NCBI GenBank assembly: GCA_964569695.1 | Contig: CAZMUA010000025.1 | Coordinates: forward strand, 1-25,583 | Reading direction: 5' to 3' | DNA from: UBA8106 sp964569695 | GTDB taxonomy: Bacteria; Acidobacteriota; Vicinamibacteria; Vicinamibacterales; UBA823 | Length of the DNA: 25,583 bases | In this document: one piece after another, positions 15,482-22,154 of the stretch | Layout: the number at the start of each line of letters is the position of its first letter | Numbering within the stretch: the stretch's first letter is position 1 | Notes under the pieces: model-generated | The model's database searches: none | Told to the model about the DNA's origin: nothing | Seen by the model: the letters and a program-made list of their open reading frames with translations, nothing else | Translations under genes and position numbers: made by a program

Positions 15482-18400
15482 CAGTGGTGGCTCCCAGGAA
15501 TATGGGGAAGTTTTTCCATCTCTAAGTAGTACTGCGACGGCTGAGCTGGATACTGATCCAGCAGAGCTTTCCAATTTGTCATCGAGGGAGACATTTGTGG
15601 TGACAGATCCGCAATTGTTGGCACAGTGATGACGGGGAACTCACGCTCGGCAACTGCCAAAACCTGAAAGGCTGGGCTTGCCAGTAACAGCTTTGAGAGA
15701 GGGTAGTTCCAGAGCAGCGCATCCACTAAAGTGTTAGAACGATACGGCACCTCACCACGTCCGTCATCGTCCATATCCCAACCTCCGTAGTCGCTCCAGT
15801 AATTGCTGTCCCACACTTGATCTTTAGCGGCGACGAATTTCACCTGAATTTCATTTTCGATGAAAGCGTTGTCTCGCATGATATTTTCCTCAGAGCCACC
15901 CCAGTAATGGCTGCCAAGGTTGTTGCGTGCTATCAGATTCCCGCGGATGGTGTTGTATAGAGAGTTATATACAAACATCCCCTTGGTGTTTCCGATTATG
16001 ACGTTGCTGTCGGCGCTTCCCCGTGTTACCTGCACCCAGAGCAGGCCATGGGCACGATTGTTGTGCAGGATGTTGCCTTTTGACTCGATGCGTGTAGCAA
16101 ACATAAGGGCGAGACCTACGAGATTGCCGTGGGTGTAGTTTCCGGAGTATCGACCGTTATCACACCACATCGAATGGACGCCATATCTCGACTGGGTGAT
16201 GTGATTGCCTGCAACCTCTCCGTCACTCGTGAGCTCCATGTAGATACCATCACGACAATGCGAGAGTTCATTGTTGGTCACGCTTGCACCGTCGGCATCC
16301 CATAGATGGACACAGTCGCCGCGCGCAGTCTGATTAAGCTCTTCAAGTCCGACTACACGATTGTTTGCGACTTCGGCTTGGCTGGCGCCGTGAAGCCAAA
16401 CACCGAAACGGCATCCTTTAATGGTGTTACCGGCGACACGTGCCTTGGTAGCTGTTTTTTCAACCCAGACGGCCGCGTCGGAAACCGTTTCGCTGACTCG
16501 GCAATTACGCAACGTCAAGTTTTCGATCGCTGCGCCGGGCGCGTCAACGACAACGATGTGCCCAATCCCAAGGCCATCGATGATGGAATCGGCCTCACCG
16601 CGAAGTGTGATCGACTTAGTAATGTGGAGTGGACCTTCATGAATCCCAGATTCCAGAAGAAGAAGATCGCCCGCGTCAGCGGAGTTCAGCGCTTCGGAGA
16701 GTGTTCCCGGACTTACCCGTCGCGTCTCTGCATGAATGGCGGTCGGCCAAACAAATAGAGTCAAGAGACCGCTGGCGACCATTAAACGCACTGGCCGGCT
16801 CACCTTCTTTCTCTTGATGAGTTCCGGACAGACATTCTCATTGAGGCCGGTTTCCTGACACTCCCAACATTGCAGACATTCTTGATAATTGATTCGGCCT
16901 GTTTCGAAGGAAATGGCTTTGGGCTCACACGTTCTTGCGCAAATTTGGCAACTCGTACACGTTTCGTAACGGAACAGTGGAAATAATGGCGCCCTGGTTG
17001 AGGCAATCGCAAGTGCACCACCTAACGGGCAAAGGAATCGGCAGAAAAAACGATAGCTCACCACGGACGCGAGCGTGATGATCGCGAAGTATAGAACGAA
17101 CACCCAGGGTCGTAGGAGTCCAAGAAGGAATGTTTTGAAGGGTTCGATTTCGTTGAGTGCCTCCGCGACTGGGAGATTCACCAGTGACACCAGTAAGATG
17201 ATGGCAAAAATTAAAAATTTTGCGCGGGAAAAATATTCTGGTGGTCGCCAACTATCGATGTTCTTTTGGAGTCCGTTCGGTGCTACCTTTTTCCACGCGT
17301 TTCGCAACGATTCGAGCAACGCTCCATAGGGACACACCCATCCGCAGAAAAACCCTCGTCCCCAGATCAGAAGCGTGATCGCAGTAACGATCCACATCGT
17401 GAAGATGAGCGGCTCAGAGAGAAATGTGGTGGTCGGAAATTCAAATCGCCGAAGCGAGTTAACCAACGTTAGGATTTGAGTCGTGCTCAGTTGGGCTTTC
17501 AGCACCAAGCCAAATATAACGGCGACCAATATTGCGGTCGATCGCTGCAGAATGCTACGTTGCAAAATCAGATGTCTCCGTGCCGCGAAAACAAAAATCA
17601 AGAATCCAAGCATTAGCAGGGTGAAGAGCACCGCTACCCAAGAGACTTGCCACCGAGTGACCCAGAATGGAACATTGGATTCAACGAATCGACTGGGAAG
17701 CTGGTGATCTGCGACGAATGTTTCGTAACGTCTCTCGTCTTGCACGCGGTAGGGGACCGTTAGGCGAAACGAGAACGGTTGAGTCGGGTCGAAGGTTTCG
17801 TCCGTAAAGAAGATGCCGCCTTCCCGAAATCTTGGAGCACCTAGGGCTGTCAGCACCGGAAAGGCGATATAGTCGAGGTCTCTAAAAACGAAAAGATTGC
17901 CGGTTTGTTCAAGCACGAAACGATCGAAGATTCCTCCACGTGCGAAACCAGCCCCTTTGAATGACAAGTCTCCAACACCGCCAATGTAAATCGCACTTCC
18001 GCCATTTTGTTCCTGTCTCTGCTGGACAAGCTCGAAGAAGTGTTTTCCTAAAAGGTTCTGGCCGACGGTCGGCGGGTCCAGAACTGCGAACCTCACGTCC
18101 ACGGATTGGATTCGGTCGCTATTACCGAACTCGTCAGGTCCTACCGTGAGGGCGCCGATGGCATCGAGAGAGACCAACTGTTTCCAACTGAGCGTCTCGA
18201 ATGCTGAGGAGGGACGTTCCTTTCGCATGGCCGCCGCCGATAGAACACCCTCGGCCCGACCGACGAGACGACTCGCTTCGAGAATAGTTAGATTTGCCGC
18301 AACAGCGGTTACTGTGGCTCCGCTAATACCGTCAATACTGACGTAGTCAGATTTTGGTTGGTCATTAATGAGAATGCGATTGGCGATCTGTTTTCCTGGA

Positions 18401-18786
18401 TACTGGGCCGTGAATTCGTGCACAGACGCTTCACTAACACCAATGAGAACAATCGGTTCAGAATGACCAACGATCTGGATGCCGGTGATCGTTCCTTGAG
18501 AGTCCATTCCGACGAGAGTATTTATCGTCTCGCCGGAATACCCAGGAATCTCAACCAAATCGTCGGTGAGAAAGACGTAACCAAGCAGTTGGCTCCGGCT
18601 TTCGGATGCGTAACCTTTCCAGTGGTGGTCAACACGCTCAAACACCGATGCGCCGGGCAGCACGTTCGAGAGTTCATACTCGTACCGCTGCTGACCGAAA
18701 GGAATCTGTGCCCATGAAGAAAAGGGAAAGCACAGCACACCGAAAGCCATAACGAGGTAAATGATTTCCGTCTTGCGTTGCGTCAT
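15481..18786 (-). CDS. NosR-NosD fusion protein
   Basis: 1101 residues in one uninterrupted frame. Residues 1-26 are a signal sequence. Residues about 60-180 form the periplasmic FMN-binding domain, with S-G-A-T-V-T at 155-160. Membrane segments span about 380-400, 415-440, 460-478, 522-542 and 560-580, with polyferredoxin motifs C481-x3-C-P and C582-x3-C-P. Two 4Fe-4S motifs follow: C610-x2-C613-x2-C616-x3-C620-E-P and C637-x2-C640-x2-C643 with C653-P. That is a complete NosR. A hydrophobic segment (667-686, ending A-I-H-A) then leads straight into a complete NosD beta-helix (about 688-1101). NosR feeds electrons to and maintains NosZ; NosD works with NosFY on CuZ assembly. The hydrophobic linker looks like the former NosD signal peptide and would place NosD in the periplasm. 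Confidence 0.93.
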   Translation of the reverse strand: MTQRKTEIIYLVMAFGVLCFPFSSWAQIPFGQQRYEYELSNVLPGASVFERVDHHWKGYASESRSQLLGYVFLTDDLVEIPGYSGETINTLVGMDSQGTITGIQIVGHSEPIVLIGVSEASVHEFTAQYPGKQIANRILINDQPKSDYVSIDGISGATVTAVAANLTILEASRLVGRAEGVLSAAAMRKERPSSAFETLSWKQLVSLDAIGALTVGPDEFGNSDRIQSVDVRFAVLDPPTVGQNLLGKHFFELVQQRQEQNGGSAIYIGGVGDLSFKGAGFARGGIFDRFVLEQTGNLFVFRDLDYIAFPVLTALGAPRFREGGIFFTDETFDPTQPFSFRLTVPYRVQDERRYETFVADHQLPSRFVESNVPFWVTRWQVSWVAVLFTLLMLGFLIFVFAARRHLILQRSILQRSTAILVAVIFGLVLKAQLSTTQILTLVNSLRRFEFPTTTFLSEPLIFTMWIVTAITLLIWGRGFFCGWVCPYGALLESLRNAWKKVAPNGLQKNIDSWRPPEYFSRAKFLIFAIILLVSLVNLPVAEALNEIEPFKTFLLGLLRPWVFVLYFAIITLASVVSYRFFCRFLCPLGGALAIASTRAPLFPLFRYETCTSCQICARTCEPKAISFETGRINYQECLQCWECQETGLNENVCPELIKRKKVSRPVRLMVASGLLTLFVWPTAIHAETRRVSPGTLSEALNSADAGDLLLLESGIHEGPLHITKSITLRGEADSIIDGLGIGHIVVVDAPGAAIENLTLRNCRVSETVSDAAVWVEKTATKARVAGNTIKGCRFGVWLHGASQAEVANNRVVGLEELNQTARGDCVHLWDADGASVTNNELSHCRDGIYMELTSDGEVAGNHITQSRYGVHSMWCDNGRYSGNYTHGNLVGLALMFATRIESKGNILHNNRAHGLLWVQVTRGSADSNVIIGNTKGMFVYNSLYNTIRGNLIARNNLGSHYWGGSEENIMRDNAFIENEIQVKFVAAKDQVWDSNYWSDYGGWDMDDDGRGEVPYRSNTLVDALLWNYPLSKLLLASPAFQVLAVAEREFPVITVPTIADLSPQMSPSMTNWKALLDQYPAQPSQYYLEMEKLPHIPGSHH

Positions 18787-18803
18787 TGATCATCAATCAC
18801 ATT

Positions 18804-20636
18804 TCAGGATGATCGGGCACGAACGACGAACCGCATACGCATCTCAAGGTGTAAAGCGTGGCAGAAGGTCGTACAGTAGATCCAATAGACGCCTGGTTTG
18901 TCTGCAATAAAGGTTACCGACTTCGTCTCGAACGGGCTAACAATCAACTGAATGTTGTAGTTCGAGATGGCGAACCCATGAGAGAGATCCGGAATTTCAT
19001 CAGTGTTTGTTACGATAAAAGTGACTTCGTCACCTTCATTGACGACCACCTCTTGCAAGCCGTACATTGGGGCTGTCGCTGTTACACGCGCCGTTACCTT
19101 GTTCCCGTCACGCACGACAGAACTTTGCGTAACCGCCTCTGGATGGTCTTCGAGCCGGACACGATGGAGCACTTTATCTTCGATGATGTCGCGTCGAACA
19201 AGAATAATGTCGTGTGGTTCGACGTAGACCGACTCGTCCTTGAGTAGAACCATGCTGTCCCCTGAGATGTCAATCAGCTGGTCGTTTTCCGGCTTGAGAG
19301 GGCCAACGTTGAGAAAGCGGTCTTTCGAGATCTTATTGAGCGAGATCAGGTACCGCCCGTCAGCTTCATTCGTTTCAGCCATCGACGCCATGGTGTGGCC
19401 AACTTGGTAGTGAACATCGAGGCGGTCGACCACTGCAGTTTGACCCTCCTCTGGATTGGCCTGGAGCTCAATTGCTCTCTGAAGATTCCATTTCACCTCT
19501 TGGCTATCGATGAAAAGTGAGGTGTAGGCGTTGCCACGGCCATCGAACGTGGTATGGAGTGGGCCGAGTCCAATTTCTGGTTCCGCCACGACCACCTCGC
19601 GCGGTTCGAGATTTCCGGCAAAGACATCGTCAAGTTTTGAGATGTCGATCACTGAAACGGTCGGCGAGACCTTTCCAGACACTACGGCGTAATTTCCGTC
19701 CGGGGACACGTTGACGCCGTGCGGATTCTTCGGGACCGGGATGTAGGCGGTAAGACTCGAACCTTCACTTCCGTCGAGAATCGGAATGCCATCAACCGTT
19801 TGGTAATCGTTACTCGATAGGGCATTCTTGATGCGCTCCCAGTTGAAAACCACGAGGTAGTCCAGATCGCTGGCCAGCATTTCGGAGATCGTCGCACCGC
19901 CCTCGCTGTTGTATGAGGTGGCGAAGGAGTATTTTCCGTGGTAGTCGGTCGCGGCGAGGTCGAGATTTACACGAGTCTGAACTTGAGCCACGATTTCCAT
20001 GGTCTCGGCGTTGACAATCGTGTGGATGCCGCCATATGTCGATTCGTCAAGAAGAGACCCGCGTCCATCATTGACGAGCGGCGTCCGGAATTCACTATTT
20101 AGAATCACCCATTCGGTCTTCGGTGCCCGTTGAGGGAAAGTCCCATGCGTGCCTTGCGTATGGGGAATCTCCAATGTGGCATCAACTTGCATAAGGTCAA
20201 TTCGAATCCGCGCAAGGCGGTTATTTGCCTTGTCGTTGACGAAAAGCCACTTACCGTCATAGGTGCCGTCGACATACGAACCATGGACATGGTGGGTATC
20301 GCCGACCACCTTGCCTCCCATTAGTGATTTGCTCTCGTTTGTGATACCCCAGCCACTGGCGGAATCAAGATTCCATACTGGAATGCGTTTGAAAGTGCGC
20401 ATTGATGGGATGCCAAGGACGCGCACTTCGCCTGATTGGCCTCCGCTCGAGAAGCCATAATAATCGTCAAGTTCACCCGGTGCGACTTCATGAGCAGCGT
20501 AAGGTGACTCGCTCTCAGAAGTGTTCAAAGGTGACTCGCTCTCAGAAGTGTTCATTGGTGGTGGGGCACCACAATTCAGCGAAAGACCCGCTGCGACGAT
20601 GGCAATCCATGTGGCGAATGAACGAGATGAAATCAT
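18804..20636 (-). CDS. nosZ: nitrous-oxide reductase NosZ (Sec/lipoprotein-type signal)
   Basis: 610 residues. It reduces N2O to N2 in the periplasm. The N-terminal propeller carries the first CuZ histidines in D-T-H-H-V-H (113-118). The C-terminal cupredoxin domain carries CuA: H553 in L-S-H-G-F and C588-x3-C592-x3-H596-x2-M599 in the segment Y-C-T-T-F-C-H-A-L-H-L-E-M. The N-terminus has no twin arginine. It is a Sec-like signal ending S-L-N-C22-G, a weak lipobox, so the enzyme may be membrane-anchored. This fits 'clade II' NosZ. After C22 lies a Ser/Glu-rich linker containing a duplicated N-T-S-E-S-E-S-P. AAGGAG lies 8 nt before the ATG at 20636. Confidence 0.97.
   Translation of the reverse strand: MISSRSFATWIAIVAAGLSLNCGAPPPMNTSESESPLNTSESESPYAAHEVAPGELDDYYGFSSGGQSGEVRVLGIPSMRTFKRIPVWNLDSASGWGITNESKSLMGGKVVGDTHHVHGSYVDGTYDGKWLFVNDKANNRLARIRIDLMQVDATLEIPHTQGTHGTFPQRAPKTEWVILNSEFRTPLVNDGRGSLLDESTYGGIHTIVNAETMEIVAQVQTRVNLDLAATDYHGKYSFATSYNSEGGATISEMLASDLDYLVVFNWERIKNALSSNDYQTVDGIPILDGSEGSSLTAYIPVPKNPHGVNVSPDGNYAVVSGKVSPTVSVIDISKLDDVFAGNLEPREVVVAEPEIGLGPLHTTFDGRGNAYTSLFIDSQEVKWNLQRAIELQANPEEGQTAVVDRLDVHYQVGHTMASMAETNEADGRYLISLNKISKDRFLNVGPLKPENDQLIDISGDSMVLLKDESVYVEPHDIILVRRDIIEDKVLHRVRLEDHPEAVTQSSVVRDGNKVTARVTATAPMYGLQEVVVNEGDEVTFIVTNTDEIPDLSHGFAISNYNIQLIVSPFETKSVTFIADKPGVYWIYCTTFCHALHLEMRMRFVVRARSS
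20501..20554 (-). repeat. perfect 27-bp tandem duplication in the nosZ linker
   Basis: Two identical adjacent 27-bp units (20501-20527 and 20528-20554), each starting AAGGTGACTCGCTCTCAGAA. In the protein this gives two copies of a 9-residue Ser/Glu unit just after the putative lipidated cysteine. Perfect identity suggests a recent slippage event. The length is a multiple of three, so the frame is kept. Confidence 0.9.
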
Positions 20637-20690
20637 GAGTGGGCTCCTTACTGTAGGATAAACATCCGAAGCACTAGTACAGGTCTTGGG

Positions 20691-21467
20691 TTAATTTTCT
20701 TGCATGTTCGTTGCACTCTCCATCAAACGAACGATATAGGAAACGAGATGCCATCGGTCTTCTTCGTTAGGCATGGCTGGCTCATACGATGGCATTGGCG
20801 TGCCGTCCAGGCCCGTCATGAAGGTGCGGTAGATCATTTCCGGTGTAGAACCACCCTTGAGGGGGCCCGAAGTGAAATCAAATGGAAGAATGCGGTCACC
20901 CCAGCTGTCTTCCAATTCGGCAGACGAGGGGCCATCGCCAAGCCCCGTTTCACCGTGACACATTGCACAACGCATGGTCTCGTAAACGGTCACTCCTTGT
21001 TCGGTGGAGTCGGCTGACCCGACATACGACGGTGGGGCGGCGATCGTGAATGGATCGCCGGGTTCATCTTCTTCCCATCGCGGAGAAAACGTTTTGATGT
21101 AAGCGATCACGTTCAGGCGGTCCGTTTCAGATAAGTCGGTGTGCGATGGCATGCCGGAGCGGCTAATACCCTCAGTGATTGTTCGATAAAGATCATCGTC
21201 GGTGGGTAAAGTGCCGGTCGGCGTACTTCGAAATTTGAAAACCCCCGCGGTGAAATCTCTTGGGTAGATGGTCACGACCATTCCGGATTGCTGTGCTCGA
21301 TGCACGATGCCGATGAGCCCGAGACCATCTCCTTGTTCGCCATGACAGATAACGCATCGCGAATTGTAGATGGCTTTTCCTGACTCGAGGTCTTGAGCAG
21401 AGGTGCTTGACAGCGAAAATACTCCTATCACAAGAAGAGCCGGGAGAATCCGGACTTTAACTTTCAT
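20691..21467 (-). CDS. exported dihaem cytochrome c (NosC-like)
   Basis: 258 residues with a Sec signal (about residues 5-24, cleavage after S-T-S-A) and two cytochrome c domains. Haem-binding motifs are C38-V-I-C41-H42 and C167-A-M-C170-H171. Likely axial methionines lie in S-G-M-P-S-H (M106) and G-T-P-M-P-S. It sits first in the nos operon, 54 nt before nosZ, and is the likely periplasmic electron donor to NosZ, as the c-type cytochromes of other nos clusters are thought to be. AGGAGG 9 nt before the ATG supports the start. It resembles the NosC1/C2 proteins of clade II clusters fused into one chain, but I cannot confirm orthology. Confidence 0.88.
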   Translation of the reverse strand: MKVKVRILPALLVIGVFSLSSTSAQDLESGKAIYNSRCVICHGEQGDGLGLIGIVHRAQQSGMVVTIYPRDFTAGVFKFRSTPTGTLPTDDDLYRTITEGISRSGMPSHTDLSETDRLNVIAYIKTFSPRWEEDEPGDPFTIAAPPSYVGSADSTEQGVTVYETMRCAMCHGETGLGDGPSSAELEDSWGDRILPFDFTSGPLKGGSTPEMIYRTFMTGLDGTPMPSYEPAMPNEEDRWHLVSYIVRLMESATNMQEN

Positions 21468-21628
21468 TATTCGAGCCTCCTGTTTTTTAGGTGTTTAGGG
21501 TCGCAATTATTAGTTTGTAATTATTTTCACAAACACCTGCCTCAAGCACCCAAACCCTTCATTTCAATACCTTAAACAACTGAGAAACGACAAGTGATTA
21601 GGGTTTCATTCCTGGCTCTTTAAAAAGC

Positions 21629-21779
21629 GGCATGCTTCATGATGCCCTCCCCAAGGTGAAACGTCACCGCCCCGAACAACCTCCGTATGGTGTCATTAGG
21701 GACAAACCGCTTTTTCAGGAATGGCAGCCCGTCTTCCACCCGTAATGCAGATTCCGAAGAGGGCATCATGAAGCATGCC
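21629..21779. repeat. 21-bp perfect inverted repeat bracketing 109 bp
   Basis: 21629-21649 (starting GGCATGCTTC) is the exact reverse complement of 21759-21779. The right arm is part of the conserved leader motif; the left arm is not present near copy 1 at 1955-2011. In RNA this could form a long stem that competes with the short hairpin of the motif. As DNA it could be a remnant of a miniature inverted-repeat element. No target duplication is obvious. Confidence 0.8.
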
Positions 21780-21814
21780 GGTGACCTGCGACTCCAGTGA
21801 GTTGCTCGGGCCAT
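21759..21814 (-). ncRNA. conserved leader motif, copy 2 (nos operon)
   Basis: 56 nt matching 1955-2011 (47 of 57 aligned positions). It contains GAGCAACTCACT, then TCGCAGGTCA, then a hairpin GGCAT-GCTTCATG-ATGCC (21762-21779). The GAGCAACTCACT block lies 55.5 bp from the centre of the upstream palindrome, against 54.5 bp in copy 1, so box, promoter and leader have been kept as one unit. Confidence 0.55.
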
Positions 21815-21832
21815 TTTCATGACCATACTTAT

Positions 21833-21851
21833 GTCACGGATCGATCGTGAC
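21833..21851. promoter_or_regulatory. second dyad in the nos promoter
   Basis: GTCACG and CGTGAC separated by GATCGAT, lying between the FNR-type box and the predicted -10 (TAAGTA, 21831-21826). Its position would let a bound factor block RNA polymerase, so a repressor or second-input operator is possible. Confidence 0.4.
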
Positions 21852-21852
21852 G

Positions 21853-21872
21853 CGTATGATCAAGATCATACG
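21853..21872 (-). promoter_or_regulatory. FNR/DNR-type palindrome, site 6 (nos operon)
   Basis: CGTATGATCAAGATCATACG, centred at 21862.5. It is the most symmetric of the six, with 9 of 10 positions paired. Towards nos, TAAGTA at 21831-21826 begins about 31.5 bp away. Towards clpB no -10 is seen at the expected distance. The architecture matches site 1 together with its leader motif, which supports control of nos. Confidence 0.65.
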
Positions 21873-21949
21873 AATAAGAAAATCAGAATTGTCTGTGTGC
21901 CCTTACAAGAAAGTAGAGATATTTGTGTAGACGCGAGCAAAACTCCCTA

Positions 21950-22024
21950 GTTGGGTGATCCTTAAACCTGAACGTTCGGGTTGGCAGAGCCTACATTGAA
22001 TCCAACAGCAACCAGCAGTAGACT
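21950..22024 (+). repeat. dispersed repeat R2, copy upstream of clpB
   Basis: 21950-21987 matches 25521-25558 at 37 of 38 positions. The core AACCTGAAC-GTTCGGGTT is an almost perfect dyad. The 3' part (CATTGAA, then AACCAGCAGTAGA) matches the copies at 3387 and 24783. About 78 bp downstream of the shared TTGGCAG comes ATGACTAATCG, nearly identical to the start of the lipoprotein gene at 24894. Confidence 0.7.
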
Positions 22025-22058
22025 TTGGAAGTCATCGAAACTTTTCTGAGGAGTTGCC

Positions 22059-22154
22059 ATGACTAATCGGGCTTGGCAAGTATTCCTCTTGCAAGTTCAG
22101 CGAACAATTCTTGTGACACCATCTGTAATCGTTCAAGGTGCGATATGGATCTGA
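22059..22154 (+). CDS. possible 31-residue upstream peptide overlapping clpB
   Basis: ATG at 22059 with GAGGAG about 6 nt upstream, a better SD than that of clpB. It encodes 31 residues and stops at 22152-22154, inside the first codons of clpB. Its first four residues (M-T-N-R) and the DNA around its start match the lipoprotein gene at 24894. It may be a relic of a second copy of that gene, a translational-coupling leader for clpB, or chance. Confidence 0.35.
   Translation: MTNRAWQVFLLQVQRTILVTPSVIVQGAIWI

Larger units (their letters stand above)
21468..21821 (-). other. long nos operon leader
   Basis: About 350 nt between the predicted transcription start (near 21821) and the nosC start. 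It holds the conserved leader motif (21759-21814), a 21-bp perfect inverted repeat (21629-21649 / 21759-21779), a small hairpin GGTGA-AACG-TCACC at 21655-21668, and near the gene an inverted pair GGTGTTT (21490-21496) / AAACACC (21531-21537) enclosing an A+T-rich segment. A second promoter near the A+T-rich part cannot be excluded. Confidence 0.5.

Noticed and set aside
21620..21826. 68-codon minus-strand frame in the nos leader as a leader peptide
   Set aside because: The matching leader at 1955-2011 has a 1-nt gap that breaks the frame, so RNA conservation is the better explanation.
21853..21910. Site 6 also activating clpB to the right
   Set aside because: No -10-like hexamer is found at the expected distance on the plus strand.
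22088..22124. Heat-shock sigma promoter for clpB (CTTGCAA, then CACCATCT)
   Set aside because: The spacer is 22 nt, too long for the known class, and the -10 part is a partial match.
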